DNA of 64,000 bases from Pseudomonas helleri (GCF_001043025.1 NZ_JYLD01000011.1:124001-188000), one strand, 5' to 3'; positions 48,741 through 58,707 are shown, counted from the stretch's first letter. A program made the numbers and translations. The notes: generated by a model not told the origin, from the sequence alone.

Positions 48741-49484
48741 ATGAACTTGTTCAAACGTTCGGCAACGGAGTTGGTGGGTACTTTCTGGCTGGTACTTGGC
48801 GGTTGTGGCAGCGCGGTGCTGGCAGCCGCTTTTCCCGATGTGGGCATCGGCCTGCTCGGTGTTGCCCTGGCCTTTGGCTTGACCGTGCTGACCATGGCAT
48901 TTGCCATCGGGCACATCTCGGGCTGCCACCTCAACCCGGCGGTGTCATTTGGGCTGTGGGTGGGTGGCCGATTTCCTGCCAAAGAGTTGCCCGCCTACAT
49001 CGTCGCCCAAGTACTGGGCGCGATTTTCGCGGCAGCCCTGTTGTACTTCATTGCCAGCGGCAAGCCCGGCTTTGATCTGGCCGCCAGTGGCCTGGCCGCC
49101 AACGGTTATGGCGAGCACTCGCCCGGTGGTTACTCAATGGTCTCGGGGCTGGTGTGCGAAGTGGTCATGAGTGCGATGTTTATCCTGATCATCATGGGCG
49201 CCACTGACAAACGGGTCCCGCCAGGCCTGGCACCGATTGCCATTGGCCTGGCCTTGACCCTGATTCACCTGATCTCGATCCCGGTGACCAATACCTCGGT
49301 CAACCCCGCGCGCAGCACCGGCCCGGCGTTGATAGTGGGCGGGTGGGCCCTTGAGCAGTTGTGGATGTTCTGGCTGGCGCCATTGATCGGTGCGGCCATC
49401 GGTGCCCTGACATACCGCTGGCTGGGGTCTGTTGATGTGTCATTGCAGACGAGCCAGCCGCCGTTGGCCAGCGAACACGTTTAA
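48741..49484 (+). CDS. aqpZ: Aquaporin Z
   Basis: A 247-residue water channel with six helices and both NPA half-helices: GCHLNPAVSFG (N65) and VNPARSTGPALIVG. The histidine, arginine and small residues near these motifs fit a water-selective aquaporin rather than a glycerol facilitator. It mediates rapid osmotic water flow. It is convergent with the DUF482 gene, with 18 bases between. Confidence 0.95.
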   Translation: MNLFKRSATELVGTFWLVLGGCGSAVLAAAFPDVGIGLLGVALAFGLTVLTMAFAIGHISGCHLNPAVSFGLWVGGRFPAKELPAYIVAQVLGAIFAAALLYFIASGKPGFDLAASGLAANGYGEHSPGGYSMVSGLVCEVVMSAMFILIIMGATDKRVPPGLAPIAIGLALTLIHLISIPVTNTSVNPARSTGPALIVGGWALEQLWMFWLAPLIGAAIGALTYRWLGSVDVSLQTSQPPLASEHV

Positions 49485-49502
49485 CCGCAAAACCGGCGAG
49501 AA

Positions 49503-50627
49503 TCAGGCCTGCCGGTATGGCAGCGCCGTTCTCGCCTCTTCGGCATAGGCCAGCACGCCCTTTCGCTCACGCGCCAGAAAATCACTGACAGCGGCTTTCA
49601 AGCCCTGATGGCGCAGGTAATGCCAAGAGTGCGTAATCACCGGCTCAAAGCCGCGTATCAGCTTGTGCTCGCCCTGAGCGCCGGCATCAAACCGCTGGAT
49701 GCCGTGAGCGATGGCGTAATCCATGCCCTGGTAAAAACAGGTTTCGAAATGCAAACGGTCGAACTCGGCCAGACAGCCCCAGTAACGACCATACAAGCTG
49801 CCGCCCCCGATCAGGCTAAAAGCCATGGCCACCGGGGTTGAGCCTTGTTTGGCCAGCACCACGCGAATCGCTTCGGGCATGCGCTCGGCCAGCAAACTGA
49901 AAAAGTCACGGGTCAGGTACGGCGTCTGGCGTCGCACCGCATAGGTGTTGGCGTAACAGGCGTAGACAAAATCCCACTGCGCCTCGGTCACCTGCCGGCC
50001 CTCCAGCCATTCAAATTCAAAGCCCTGCCCCGCGACTTGCTCGCGCTCTTTGCGCATTTGCTTGCGCTTGCGCGAACTCAGAACGTCTAGAAAATCCTGA
50101 AAATCGCGGTACTCGCGGTTTTGCCAATGGAACTGACAACCCAACCGTTGCAACCAGCCGGGCTGTTGCGCCAACGCGGTATCCGCCAGCGCATCGGTGA
50201 AGTTGATGTGCGCGCTGGACAGCCCTTCGATCTCCAGATAACCGGGCAAAGCGGCCAATAATTCAAAACCGTCTTCAGGCCGTGCGGCCAGCAATCGCGG
50301 GCCACTGACCGGGCTGAAAGGCACTGCGGTCAGCAGTTTGGGGTAGTACTCGATCCCGGCCCGTTCACATGCATTTGCCCATTCGTGATCGAACACGTAT
50401 TCGCCGTAGGAATGCCATTTCCGGTAACTGGGCAATGCCGCCAGCACGCGATCGTTTTCAACGTGCAGCAGGTGTTCAGACTGCCAGCCGGAATGCGGGC
50501 CCAGGCTGCCACTGTCCTCCAGTGCACTGAGAAACCCATGGCGAAGGAACGGTTGCGCCACCGGCACCAGCGCATCCCATTGCTCGGCCGAGATGGCGGA
50601 CAGGCTGTCCAGACGTTGTAACGGCAT
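49503..50627 (-). CDS. DUF482 / FemAB-like acyltransferase-fold protein
   Basis: A 374-residue cytoplasmic protein of the GNAT-like FemAB_like family (DUF482). Typical segments are VFDHEWANACERAGIEYYPKLLTAVPFSPVSGPRLL, the KRKQMRKEREQVAGQG stretch, FETCFYQGMDYAIAHGIQRFDAGAQGEHKLIRGFEP (key GAQGEHK-RGF). The family is related to peptidoglycan aminoacyltransferases, but its reaction is unknown. It begins MPLQRLDSLSAI. Confidence 0.87.
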   Translation of the reverse strand: MPLQRLDSLSAISAEQWDALVPVAQPFLRHGFLSALEDSGSLGPHSGWQSEHLLHVENDRVLAALPSYRKWHSYGEYVFDHEWANACERAGIEYYPKLLTAVPFSPVSGPRLLAARPEDGFELLAALPGYLEIEGLSSAHINFTDALADTALAQQPGWLQRLGCQFHWQNREYRDFQDFLDVLSSRKRKQMRKEREQVAGQGFEFEWLEGRQVTEAQWDFVYACYANTYAVRRQTPYLTRDFFSLLAERMPEAIRVVLAKQGSTPVAMAFSLIGGGSLYGRYWGCLAEFDRLHFETCFYQGMDYAIAHGIQRFDAGAQGEHKLIRGFEPVITHSWHYLRHQGLKAAVSDFLARERKGVLAYAEEARTALPYRQA

Positions 50628-50950
50628 TCAAAAGCCCCGGGCTATTGCGTTAGAACGGCGATGTTAGCACCCGCTTATGACACTGCGCCTTTTACATTTC
50701 CACACAATGGCTGGACCCGTTAGAAACCCACGCCTGCAGATGAGTCGATTCAGCTCGAGAGTGCGTTGTCACAGAGTTGCTATCACTGTGCCACTTTTCT
50801 GTCATATCCAATCGTGATACTGGCGCCGCTTCTTAGAAGTCGGGGTTATGAGTGAGCGCTTATCAACCCACGTAAACATCATATTAGCGAGCCCATAAGG
50901 GCCGAGTGTTTTTGGGGTGGCAACGTCCATCTCACTACTGGGAGATTCAT
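50628..50950 (+). promoter_or_regulatory. Upstream region of the porin gene
   Basis: No gene is seen in these 323 bases. CTGTCATATCC near 50811 recalls half a Pho box but lacks a second half at 11-base spacing. AT-rich DNA (near 50872-50888) precedes the ATG and may hold the promoter. Confidence 0.35.
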
Positions 50951-52243
50951 ATGCGTCTTGTTTCTACACGGATTGCGGCGGGACTGTGTGGCGGGCTGGT
51001 ATTAGGCATGAGTGTTCCAGCAAGCGCTGGCGTTGATGCAAAACTACTGGAAATGCTCAAGGCAAACGGCTCTATTTCTGCGGCGCAGTACGCCGAACTG
51101 CAAACCGAGTTGACCAGCGAGAAACAAGCTCAACAAGAAGCCGCTGCAGACCAGGTTAAAAAATCTGACCTCAGCGCTTTCGAACAAAAAGTGGCCTGGG
51201 CTGCCAAAACCGAATTCAAGGGCGATGTTCGGGTCCGTCAGGAAACCGTCAAAATTGATGGCGAATCCGATGGCAAAAACCGTGACCGCCAACGTATTCG
51301 TGCTCGCCTGGGTGCTTACACCGAAATCAACCCGCAAGTGAACACCGGCATCCGTATCGCCACCGGCGGCAGCGACGACGCACGCTCCACCAACCAGGAC
51401 CTGGACAACTACTTCGACAAGAAGCAGCTGTGGCTGGACATGGCTTACGTTGACTATCACCCGACAGCGATCAAAAATCTGCACCTGGTTGGCGGCAAGA
51501 TGCCACAACAGTGGGTCAGCATGGGCGACGTGATCTGGGATAGCGACATCAACCCTGAAGGTGTGTCTGCCTCCTACAAAACCAACCTGGGCAGCAGCGG
51601 CGTCGAAGTGTTCGGCAGCACCGGCTACTACACCCTCAAAGACAACGTGAACGGCGATGGCGTGCAGTTCAAAAATGACTTGAGCATGTATGCCGGTCAG
51701 TTGGGTGCCCGTTTCGCACCGACCGACAGCCTGAAAGTAACCCTGGGTGGTAGCGTTTACGGCTTCCACAACGACGAAGACAGCCGCTGCCCAACCACCG
51801 GCACCAAGACCACGCCGTGCGCCCTGGCCGTTAACGGCAACAGCACCAGCGAGTTCCGCCTGTGGGAAGGTTTCGGTCAGGTCGACATCGCCAACCTGCC
51901 GGTTCCGCTGTCGTTGTACGGCCAATACGTGCACAACTCCGAGACCGACAGCGATCAGGACGACGCTTGGCTGGTGGGTTTCAAGAGCAAGCTCAACGCC
52001 TTCAGCCTGGACTACAACTACCGCGACGTTCAGCGTAACGCTGTGGTCGGCGCCTTCACTGACTCTGACTTCGCCAACGGCACCACCGGTTCTCGCGGTC
52101 ACAAGTTCAAAGTGGGTTACGAAATCGACAAGAACTTTGGTGTCGGCGTGACGTACTTCCTGACCAAGGCTGACTACGCAACCTCCACCCAGAAAGATGC
52201 CAGCACCAACACGCTGCAACTGGACGTAGAAGCCAAGTTCTAA
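50951..52243 (+). CDS. Putative outer-membrane porin
   Basis: A 430-residue protein with signal peptide (MRLVSTRIAAGLCGGLVLGMSVPASA), a coiled-coil-like N-terminal segment (AKLLEMLKANGSISAAQYAELQTELTSEKQA), then a 16- or 18-strand barrel pattern ending LDVEAKF. It fits the 'putative porin' family PF16930, with a trimer-forming helix as in OprP-like proteins. A disulfide is possible between the two cysteines in CPTTGTKTTPC. The substrate is unknown. GGGAG precedes the ATG at 50951. Confidence 0.88.
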   Translation: MRLVSTRIAAGLCGGLVLGMSVPASAGVDAKLLEMLKANGSISAAQYAELQTELTSEKQAQQEAAADQVKKSDLSAFEQKVAWAAKTEFKGDVRVRQETVKIDGESDGKNRDRQRIRARLGAYTEINPQVNTGIRIATGGSDDARSTNQDLDNYFDKKQLWLDMAYVDYHPTAIKNLHLVGGKMPQQWVSMGDVIWDSDINPEGVSASYKTNLGSSGVEVFGSTGYYTLKDNVNGDGVQFKNDLSMYAGQLGARFAPTDSLKVTLGGSVYGFHNDEDSRCPTTGTKTTPCALAVNGNSTSEFRLWEGFGQVDIANLPVPLSLYGQYVHNSETDSDQDDAWLVGFKSKLNAFSLDYNYRDVQRNAVVGAFTDSDFANGTTGSRGHKFKVGYEIDKNFGVGVTYFLTKADYATSTQKDASTNTLQLDVEAKF

Positions 52244-52356
52244 ACCGTTTCACGCAACAAACACGCCGCTGAACGCTTTCACCGGCTTGTGTTAACCCGC
52301 AGTGCGCGAATGCCGTCGGTCCCCATCACATCCCCGACGGCATTCGCGCTTGCGCC

Positions 52357-52590
52357 CTACCGCTGACGCGATTGCTCGGTCAGCATCCGTTCAACCGTCG
52401 CGTCCAGGTCAGTGGGCAGCGGTTCGGGCAGCGCCTTCAACGTGGCACTCATCAAGCGCATTTGCCGGATAAAGCGCCGACAATTGGGGCAAAACAGCAA
52501 ATGATGGCGCATCTTCAAACGCTCACGAACACTCAACTGCCGGTCCATGTGGTCACTTGATCGCGCAACGTATTGCTTGCAGCTCAACAT
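52357..52590 (-). CDS. Zinc-binding anti-sigma factor (zf-HC2 type)
   Basis: A 77-residue soluble protein with the ZAS-type motif HHLLFCPNCRRF (His-x3-Cys-x2-Cys), which binds zinc in anti-sigma factors of the RsrA/ChrR kind. There is no membrane segment, so it would act in the cytoplasm, perhaps as a redox or zinc switch. Its ATG overlaps the last seven bases of the sigma gene (ATGTTGA), a coupled pair. Confidence 0.85.
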   Translation of the reverse strand: MLSCKQYVARSSDHMDRQLSVRERLKMRHHLLFCPNCRRFIRQMRLMSATLKALPEPLPTDLDATVERMLTEQSRQR

Positions 52591-53195
52591 TCGCCGGTCT
52601 CCTCGAAATGCTCCACGGTCGCAAAGACTTTAAGCCGGGCACGATGCACCAGCACTCGGGCATTAGAGAGCGATATATCGAGAAGATTACAAATCTGCTC
52701 CAACTCCAGCCCCTGGCGTTCACGCAATACCAGCACCGAGCTTTGCCATTGCGGCAGGCTGAGCAACGTGCGCTCAAGGCATTCACGCAACTCTTGTTCC
52801 GTGAGCAGCGCTTCCGGGGTGTCCTGATGCCAGGCATAAGGCCCCAACAACCAGTGGCCATCGCTGGCAAAACGCTCATCATCAACCGTACCGTGGGGTG
52901 ACGGCAGGTCGTCGAGCAAGACTTCGCGGCGATTGTGTTTAAGGCGGGTTTTGGCGGCGTTGGCGGTGATAGTGAGCAGCCAGGTCTTGAGGCTGGAACG
53001 GCCTTCGAACCCGCGCAGGTTGCGCACCACTGACAACCAGGCGTCCTGAACGACTTCATCGGCATGCCGACTGCCGACAATCGCATAAGCCACGGCGAGC
53101 ATGGCCCCTTGATAGGTACTGACCAACTGCCGAAAAGCTTGTTGCTCACCGGCGAGCAGGCGCTGGAGTATTTCAGAGTCGTCAGCAGCAGCCAT
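52584..53195 (-). CDS. ECF-type RNA polymerase sigma factor
   Basis: A 203-residue ECF sigma factor. Region 2 is FRQLVSTYQGAMLAVAYAIVGSRHADEVVQDAWLSVVRNLRGFEGRSSLKTWLLTI; region 4 is LPQWQSSVLVLRERQGLELEQICNLLDISLSNARVLVHRARLKV (quoted by its helices). The ATG at 53195 (MAAADDSEILQ) is chosen. The overlapping zinc anti-sigma is its partner. A FabH-like synthase lies upstream; in P. aeruginosa an ECF gene (PA3285) also neighbours the FabH-like PA3286, so the link appears conserved. Confidence 0.92.
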   Translation of the reverse strand: MAAADDSEILQRLLAGEQQAFRQLVSTYQGAMLAVAYAIVGSRHADEVVQDAWLSVVRNLRGFEGRSSLKTWLLTITANAAKTRLKHNRREVLLDDLPSPHGTVDDERFASDGHWLLGPYAWHQDTPEALLTEQELRECLERTLLSLPQWQSSVLVLRERQGLELEQICNLLDISLSNARVLVHRARLKVFATVEHFEETGEC

Positions 53196-53226
53196 TAACG
53201 CTCCCGGGGCAGAATCAACCACCCTG

Positions 53227-53311
53227 GTGGGAGCGGGCTTGCTCGCGATTCAGGCAACGCGGTTTGTCTTAATCACCGCGCTGTTTGCATCGCGAGCAAG
53301 CCCGCTCCCAC
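53227..53311. repeat. REP-type inverted repeat pair (GTGGGAGCGGGC family)
   Basis: Arms GTGGGAGCGGGCTTGCTCGC and GCGAGCAAGCCCGCTCCCAC flank a core that itself contains complementary CGCGGT / ACCGCG. It separates the FabH-like gene from the ECF sigma gene. Confidence 0.9.
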
Positions 53312-53333
53312 AGGATGTGTCTTTGGGCGTTGA

Positions 53334-54455
53334 TCAGCGTTTGCGCAGGATCACGCTACCTATCGAGTAGCCGGCGCCGAACGAGCTGAGTACCGCCAGC
53401 GAGCCACTGGCCAGATCATCCTGGTAAGTGTGGAAGGCAATCACGGAGCCCGCAGAACTGGTGTTGGCGTAGGTATCGAGAATCACCGGCGCTTCTTCTA
53501 TCGACGCTTCGCGGCCCAGCAGGCGCTTGACGATCAGGTGGTTCATGCTCAGGTTGGCCTGGTGCAGCCAGAAGCGTTTGACGTCAGCCACTTCGACCTT
53601 GTTTTCTTCTAGGTGCTGGCCGATCAGCTCCGCCACCATCGGGCAGACATCACGGAATACCTTGCGGCCTTCCTGCACGAACAGCTTGTCCGGGCTGTCG
53701 GGGTTTTCGTCCGAAGCACGGTTGAGGAAGCCAAAGTTGTTGCGGATATTGTTCGAGAAGGTGGTCAGCAGTTTGGTGCTGACGATGTCGAACTGATGTT
53801 CGGAAGTCGCCAGGTCAGCGCGCTCAACCACAATGGCGGTGGCCGCATCGCCAAAAATAAAGTGGCTGTCGCGGTCACGGAAGTTCAAGTGACCGGTGCA
53901 CACTTCCGGGCTTACCAGCAGCACCGCGCGGGCCTGACCCAGTTGCACGCTGTTGCTGGCCGTCTGCAGACCGAAGGTCGCTGACGAGCACGCCACGTTC
54001 ATGTCAAAACCGAAACCCTGAATGCCCAACGCCTGTTGCACTTCGATGGCGATGGCCGGGTACGGGCGCTGCAGGTTTGAGCAGGCCACGATCACGCCGT
54101 CGATATCTGCGGCAGTCTTGCCCGCTCGCTCCAGCGCTTGCCTGGCGGCGCCGACGGCCATTTCGCAGAGCACGGACATCTCGTCATTGGAACGCTCAGG
54201 CAAACGCGGGCGCATACGTTGCGGGTCAAGGATGCCGTCCTTGTCCATCACAAAGCGGCTTTTGATACCTGAGGCTTTTTCGATAAAGGCAGCGCTGGAC
54301 TCGGCCAGAGGCTCGATGTCACCGGCTTCGATAGCGCCAGCGTTGTCGGCGTTGAACTGTTGCACATACGCGTTGAAGGACTGCACCAACTCTTCGTTGG
54401 AAATGCTGTTGGCCGGGGTGTACAGGCCAGTGCCGCTGATGACGACGTTATACAC
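53334..54455 (-). CDS. Beta-ketoacyl-ACP synthase III family (FabH-like, PA3286 type)
   Basis: A thiolase-fold condensing enzyme of 373 residues with the Cys-His-Asn triad: C156 in NVACSSATFG, H298 in LHQANLSM, N331 in YANTSSAGS. It is longer than housekeeping FabH (about 320 aa). The P. aeruginosa relative PA3286 condenses octanoyl-CoA with malonyl-ACP, shunting beta-oxidation products into lipid synthesis. GTG at 54455 behind AGAGGA gives the 373-residue length. The ECF pair downstream may sense envelope lipid state. Confidence 0.88.
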   Translation of the reverse strand: MYNVVISGTGLYTPANSISNEELVQSFNAYVQQFNADNAGAIEAGDIEPLAESSAAFIEKASGIKSRFVMDKDGILDPQRMRPRLPERSNDEMSVLCEMAVGAARQALERAGKTAADIDGVIVACSNLQRPYPAIAIEVQQALGIQGFGFDMNVACSSATFGLQTASNSVQLGQARAVLLVSPEVCTGHLNFRDRDSHFIFGDAATAIVVERADLATSEHQFDIVSTKLLTTFSNNIRNNFGFLNRASDENPDSPDKLFVQEGRKVFRDVCPMVAELIGQHLEENKVEVADVKRFWLHQANLSMNHLIVKRLLGREASIEEAPVILDTYANTSSAGSVIAFHTYQDDLASGSLAVLSSFGAGYSIGSVILRKR

Positions 54456-54574
54456 GGTCGTTCCTCTTATTCTGTTCAAGCCGAAAATAATCGTGTCAGG
54501 TAGTTATAGCCGCGAAGTTTGCCATAAATGGCAACATTTGGCCTGATTTGCCGAATCATGAAAACACGTCATCT

Positions 54575-54642
54575 GGTAGAAGCGAGCTTGTCTCGCGATC
54601 TTTTGACCTCTTAAAAGATCGCGAGACAAGCTCGCTCCTACC
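54575..54642. repeat. REP-type inverted repeat pair (GTAGGAGCGAGC family)
   Basis: Arms GGTAGAAGCGAGCTTGTCTC (one mismatch to the family) and GAGACAAGCTCGCTCCTACC bracket a GATCTTTT...AAAAGATC core. It ends seven bases before the hrpA stop codon region. Confidence 0.88.
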
Positions 54643-54648
54643 GAAAAC

Positions 54649-57600
54649 CTAAGCGCCCACCAGACTCCATTGTTTATTTAACCGCTTATCCGAAATCGGC
54701 ACTTTGGTGCCCAATTGCTGGCCAAACAGCGACACGCGATATTCCTCTAGCCACCAGCGATAGAGCTCCAGTTGCGGGTCGCGCTTGCCTTCCTGGGCAT
54801 GCTTGGCAGCACGCGCCTGGTACTGGGCCCACAAACCTGCCAGCTCAGCACTCCAGACCCGGTCTTTCTGCACCTGACCCGGCAGTTTTTCCAGGCGCAT
54901 TTCAATGGCCTTGAGGTAGCGCGGCAGCTCTTTGAGCCACTGCGCCGGGGTTTCGCGCACAAAGCCCGGATAAACCAAATGGCTCAGTTGCTGCTTGATG
55001 TCATTCAGGGCCACCGCCTGGGCCAGATCAATCTTGCCTTTGAAGCGCTTTTGCAGCCCGTGCCACAGCTTGAGAATGTCCAGCGTCAGTTTGGCCAGCT
55101 TCTCTGCGTGCTCGGTCAAGGCACCGCGCTTGCGCTCGGCCAACGACGCCAGCCCCGCACCATCTCGCGGCAACGTCGCTTCGCCCTCAAGGATGCAGCT
55201 GTCGAGGCTGGCCAACAGGATGTCTTCGACCAGGCTCTCGACTCTGCCCAGCTCGCGGTACAACAGGCCCAGCTCGGTCTGGCCCGGCAACTTGCTGCGC
55301 AAGAACTTGGCAGGTTCAGCCAACTGCTGCATCAGTAAACGCTGCAAGGCACGGCGGTGCTGGTACTCCGCCTCGGCAGGCGTTGAAAAGCGCCCTTCCT
55401 TGACGGTATTGCCCTCTTCCACCAGCGCCGGGTAGACGGTCATCGACAGCCCGGCGATCTTTTGCTGGGTTTTCTCGGCCACCGGCGCAAAGACTTTGGC
55501 TTCAACAGGCTGCTGGCTTTTAGCTGTTTGCGGCACCGCCAAAGCCGCCTGACTGGCTTGCGCAAAGCGAGCCGTCAGTTCGGCAAGGTCACGACCTTCA
55601 CCCAGGAACTTACCGTCGCCATCGACAATTTCGAGGTTCATCTTCAGATGACTCTCAACCTGCTGCGCGGCTTCGGCCCACGCTTCGTCAGTCACCCGTG
55701 CGCCGGTCATGCGCAACAGTTCACGGCCCAATGCCTGCGGCAGCGAACCTTCAGCAAACGTCATGCGTTGCAGCGCAGCTTTGACGAAGTCCGGCACCGG
55801 GACGAAGTTTTTGCGCAAGGCCTTGGGCAAACTGCGCACCAGGGCAATGCATTTGGCTTCGATCATGCCTGGCACCAGCCACTCCAGACGCTCTGGCGGC
55901 AAGACCGGCAACAAGGGCGCCGGCACTTTAACCGTCACCCCGTCACGCGGGTGATTCGGTTCAAAGTGGTAGCTCAATTCGAGGGTCAAATCCCCCAGAT
56001 GCAGGGTGTTCGGGTAGTGCTTGGCGGTGATTTCGGTGGCTTCGCGAGCCAGTACGTCCTCTTCGCGCATGATCAGCAACTGCGGGTCTTTTTGGCTATT
56101 GACCCGGTACCAGCTGTCAAATGTCGCGGTCTGGTGAATCTCGGCCGGCAGACGTGCGTCATAAAACGCATAGAGGGTTTCTTCGTCAGCTAGAATGTCA
56201 CGCCGCCGCGCCTTGGCTTCCAGCTCATCGAGCTGTTCGAGCAGCTTGGCGTTGGCCGTCAGGCACTTGGCCCGCGACTGAATCTCGCCGCGCACCAGCC
56301 CTTCTCGGATAAACAACTCACGTGACAGCACCGGATCAATCGGGCCGTAATGCACCGCGCGCCGACCGACCACAATCAACCCGTACAGGGTGATCTGCTC
56401 GTAGGCCACCACTTGCCCGCGTTTCTTTTCCCAATGCGGCTCAAAGTAGTTCTTTTTGATCAAGTGCCCCGCCAGCGGCTCGATCCAGTCAGGTTCAATC
56501 TTGGCCACCATTCGCGCATAAAGCTTGGTGGTTTCGACCAGCTCGGCAGTCATCAGCCATTGCGGGCGTTTTTTGCCCAAGCCCGACGACGGGTGGATCC
56601 AGAAGCGACGTTGACGCGCGCCCAGGTAATCGCCGTCTTCAGTTTTCTGCCCGATCTGGCTGAGCAAACCGGACAACACCGCTTTGTGCAGTTTGGGATA
56701 GTCGGCCGGCTCTTTATTGACGCTGAGCTGCATGTCGCGGCAGATCAAACTCAATTGGCGGTGCGAATCGCGCCACTCGCGCAGCCGCAGATAATTCAGG
56801 AAGTTCTTGCGGCACCAATTGCGCAGCGGGCTCGCGGTCAAGGCCTGGCGTTGCTCTTCAAAGCCGCGCCACACATTGATCAGCGCGGCAAAGTCCGAGT
56901 CCACGTCTTTCCACTGTGCGTGGGCCTGATCCGCTGCCTGCTGACGCTCGGGCGGGCGTTCACGCGGGTCTTGCACCGACATGGCACTGGCGACGATCAA
57001 CACTTCCTGCAAGCTGCCCAGTTTGGCGGCTTCAAGCAACATGCGGCCCATGCGCGGGTCCACCGGCAAGCGCGCCAGTTGGCGGCCCAAGGGTGTCAGC
57101 TGGTTCTCGCGGTTAACCGCTGACAGCTCTTGCAGCAGGTTGAAACCGTCGGTGATGGCCTTGCCATCCGGCGGCTCGATAAACGGAAACGCAGTAATTT
57201 CGCCCAGACGCAGGTGCAGCATCTGCAAGATAACGGCTGCAAGGTTGGTCCGCAGAATCTCTGGATCGGTAAATTCCGGGCGACCGTTGAAGTCTTCCTC
57301 GGCGTACAAACGCACGCAGATCCCCGGCTCGACCCGTCCGCAGCGGCCTTTACGCTGGTTGGCACTGGCCTGGGAAATAGCTTCGATAGGCAGGCGCTGC
57401 ACCTTGGCCCGATAGCTGTAACGGCTGATACGTGCGGTGCCGCTGTCAATCACATAGCGAATACCCGGTACGGTCAACGAGGTTTCCGCAACGTTAGTCG
57501 CCAGCACCACACGACGCCCCGGATGCGACTGGAAAATCCGTTGTTGCTCAGCCGGAGACAGGCGCGCATACAAAGGCAGAATTTCGGTGTGCTTGAGTTG

Positions 57601-58560
57601 TGCCTTGCGCAGCATCTCGGCGGCATCACGGATCTCGCGCTCGCCGGGTAAAAACACCAGCACGTCGCCAGGGCTTTTACGCTCGCTGCGCTCATGGGCG
57701 GCGATCTCATCGAGGGTGGCGATGATCGCCTGGTCGACACTCAAGTCCTCCTCGACACTGTTGCCCTCTTCGTCCTGCTCGGAGGTCAGCGGGCGGTACC
57801 AGGTTTCGACCGGGAAGGTACGGCCGGACACTTCAACAATCGGCGCATCGTTGAAGTGTTTGGAAAAACGCTCCAGGTCGATGGTGGCCGAGGTGATGAT
57901 GACTTTGAGGTCCGGACGCCGTGGCAGCAGGATCTTCAGATAACCGAGCAAAAAGTCGATGTTCAGACTGCGCTCGTGGGCTTCGTCGACGATGATCGTG
58001 TCATAGCGCTCGAGGTAACGGTCGTGCTGGGTTTCGGCCAGCAGTATGCCGTCGGTCATCAGCTTGATCAGGGTGTTGGAATCACTCTGATCCTCAAACC
58101 GCACTTGATAGCCGACCAGCGCCCCCAGCGGCGTGCCCAGTTCTTCAGCGACCCGGCTGGCAACACTGCGCGCAGCAATCCGGCGAGGCTGGGTGTGACC
58201 GATCAAGCCGTGCTGGCCGCGGCCAATTTCGAGGCAGATTTTCGGCAATTGAGTGGTTTTACCCGAACCGGTTTCACCGGCCAGAATCAACACCTGATGC
58301 TTGAGCAACGCCGCCTTGATCTCGTCGCGCTTGGCTGCAATCGGCAGATTTTCGTCATAACGAACCAACGGCACGCTGGCTGCTCGCGCAGTGACCTGCG
58401 CGCATGAGGCCTGCACACGCTCGGCCCAGGCCGCCAGCTTGGCGTCATCAGGCTTCTTGCGCAGCTCATGCAACTGCCGACGCAACTTGTGGCGGTCGGC
58501 AATCATGGCGTGATCAAGGTTTTTCAACAGTTGGTTGATAGCAGGCGATTCGTCAGTCAT
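54649..58560 (-). CDS. hrpA: ATP-dependent RNA helicase HrpA
   Basis: A DEAH-box helicase of 1303 residues (E. coli HrpA has 1300). Walker A is GETGSGKTTQLPKICLE, the DEAH box is IIVDEAHERSLNIDFLLGYL, and QRKGRCGRVEPGICVRLY is motif VI; OB-fold and long HrpA C-terminal domains follow. HrpA resolves stalled or collided ribosomes in E. coli. The ATG at 58560 (MTDESPAINQLLKNL) is chosen; the open frame runs further to 58968 through the divergent promoter region but with non-family sequence. Confidence 0.95.
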   Translation of the reverse strand: MTDESPAINQLLKNLDHAMIADRHKLRRQLHELRKKPDDAKLAAWAERVQASCAQVTARAASVPLVRYDENLPIAAKRDEIKAALLKHQVLILAGETGSGKTTQLPKICLEIGRGQHGLIGHTQPRRIAARSVASRVAEELGTPLGALVGYQVRFEDQSDSNTLIKLMTDGILLAETQHDRYLERYDTIIVDEAHERSLNIDFLLGYLKILLPRRPDLKVIITSATIDLERFSKHFNDAPIVEVSGRTFPVETWYRPLTSEQDEEGNSVEEDLSVDQAIIATLDEIAAHERSERKSPGDVLVFLPGEREIRDAAEMLRKAQLKHTEILPLYARLSPAEQQRIFQSHPGRRVVLATNVAETSLTVPGIRYVIDSGTARISRYSYRAKVQRLPIEAISQASANQRKGRCGRVEPGICVRLYAEEDFNGRPEFTDPEILRTNLAAVILQMLHLRLGEITAFPFIEPPDGKAITDGFNLLQELSAVNRENQLTPLGRQLARLPVDPRMGRMLLEAAKLGSLQEVLIVASAMSVQDPRERPPERQQAADQAHAQWKDVDSDFAALINVWRGFEEQRQALTASPLRNWCRKNFLNYLRLREWRDSHRQLSLICRDMQLSVNKEPADYPKLHKAVLSGLLSQIGQKTEDGDYLGARQRRFWIHPSSGLGKKRPQWLMTAELVETTKLYARMVAKIEPDWIEPLAGHLIKKNYFEPHWEKKRGQVVAYEQITLYGLIVVGRRAVHYGPIDPVLSRELFIREGLVRGEIQSRAKCLTANAKLLEQLDELEAKARRRDILADEETLYAFYDARLPAEIHQTATFDSWYRVNSQKDPQLLIMREEDVLAREATEITAKHYPNTLHLGDLTLELSYHFEPNHPRDGVTVKVPAPLLPVLPPERLEWLVPGMIEAKCIALVRSLPKALRKNFVPVPDFVKAALQRMTFAEGSLPQALGRELLRMTGARVTDEAWAEAAQQVESHLKMNLEIVDGDGKFLGEGRDLAELTARFAQASQAALAVPQTAKSQQPVEAKVFAPVAEKTQQKIAGLSMTVYPALVEEGNTVKEGRFSTPAEAEYQHRRALQRLLMQQLAEPAKFLRSKLPGQTELGLLYRELGRVESLVEDILLASLDSCILEGEATLPRDGAGLASLAERKRGALTEHAEKLAKLTLDILKLWHGLQKRFKGKIDLAQAVALNDIKQQLSHLVYPGFVRETPAQWLKELPRYLKAIEMRLEKLPGQVQKDRVWSAELAGLWAQYQARAAKHAQEGKRDPQLELYRWWLEEYRVSLFGQQLGTKVPISDKRLNKQWSLVGA

Positions 58561-58707
58561 CAGGTGCGCAAAAGTCTTGGTAAAGGCAGGCGGCGATTGT
58601 CGCAGATTTAAGCGGTTGTGCACGAATCTGTAGGAATTGCGCGCAACCATTGCCTTGCTGCCTGCATCCCCTACACTGCGCGGCTTAATCCTTGTAAGAG
58701 AAACCTT

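Noticed and set aside
50808..50830. Pho box before the porin gene
   Set aside because: Only one CTGTCAT half is present; the second is not at the 11-base period.
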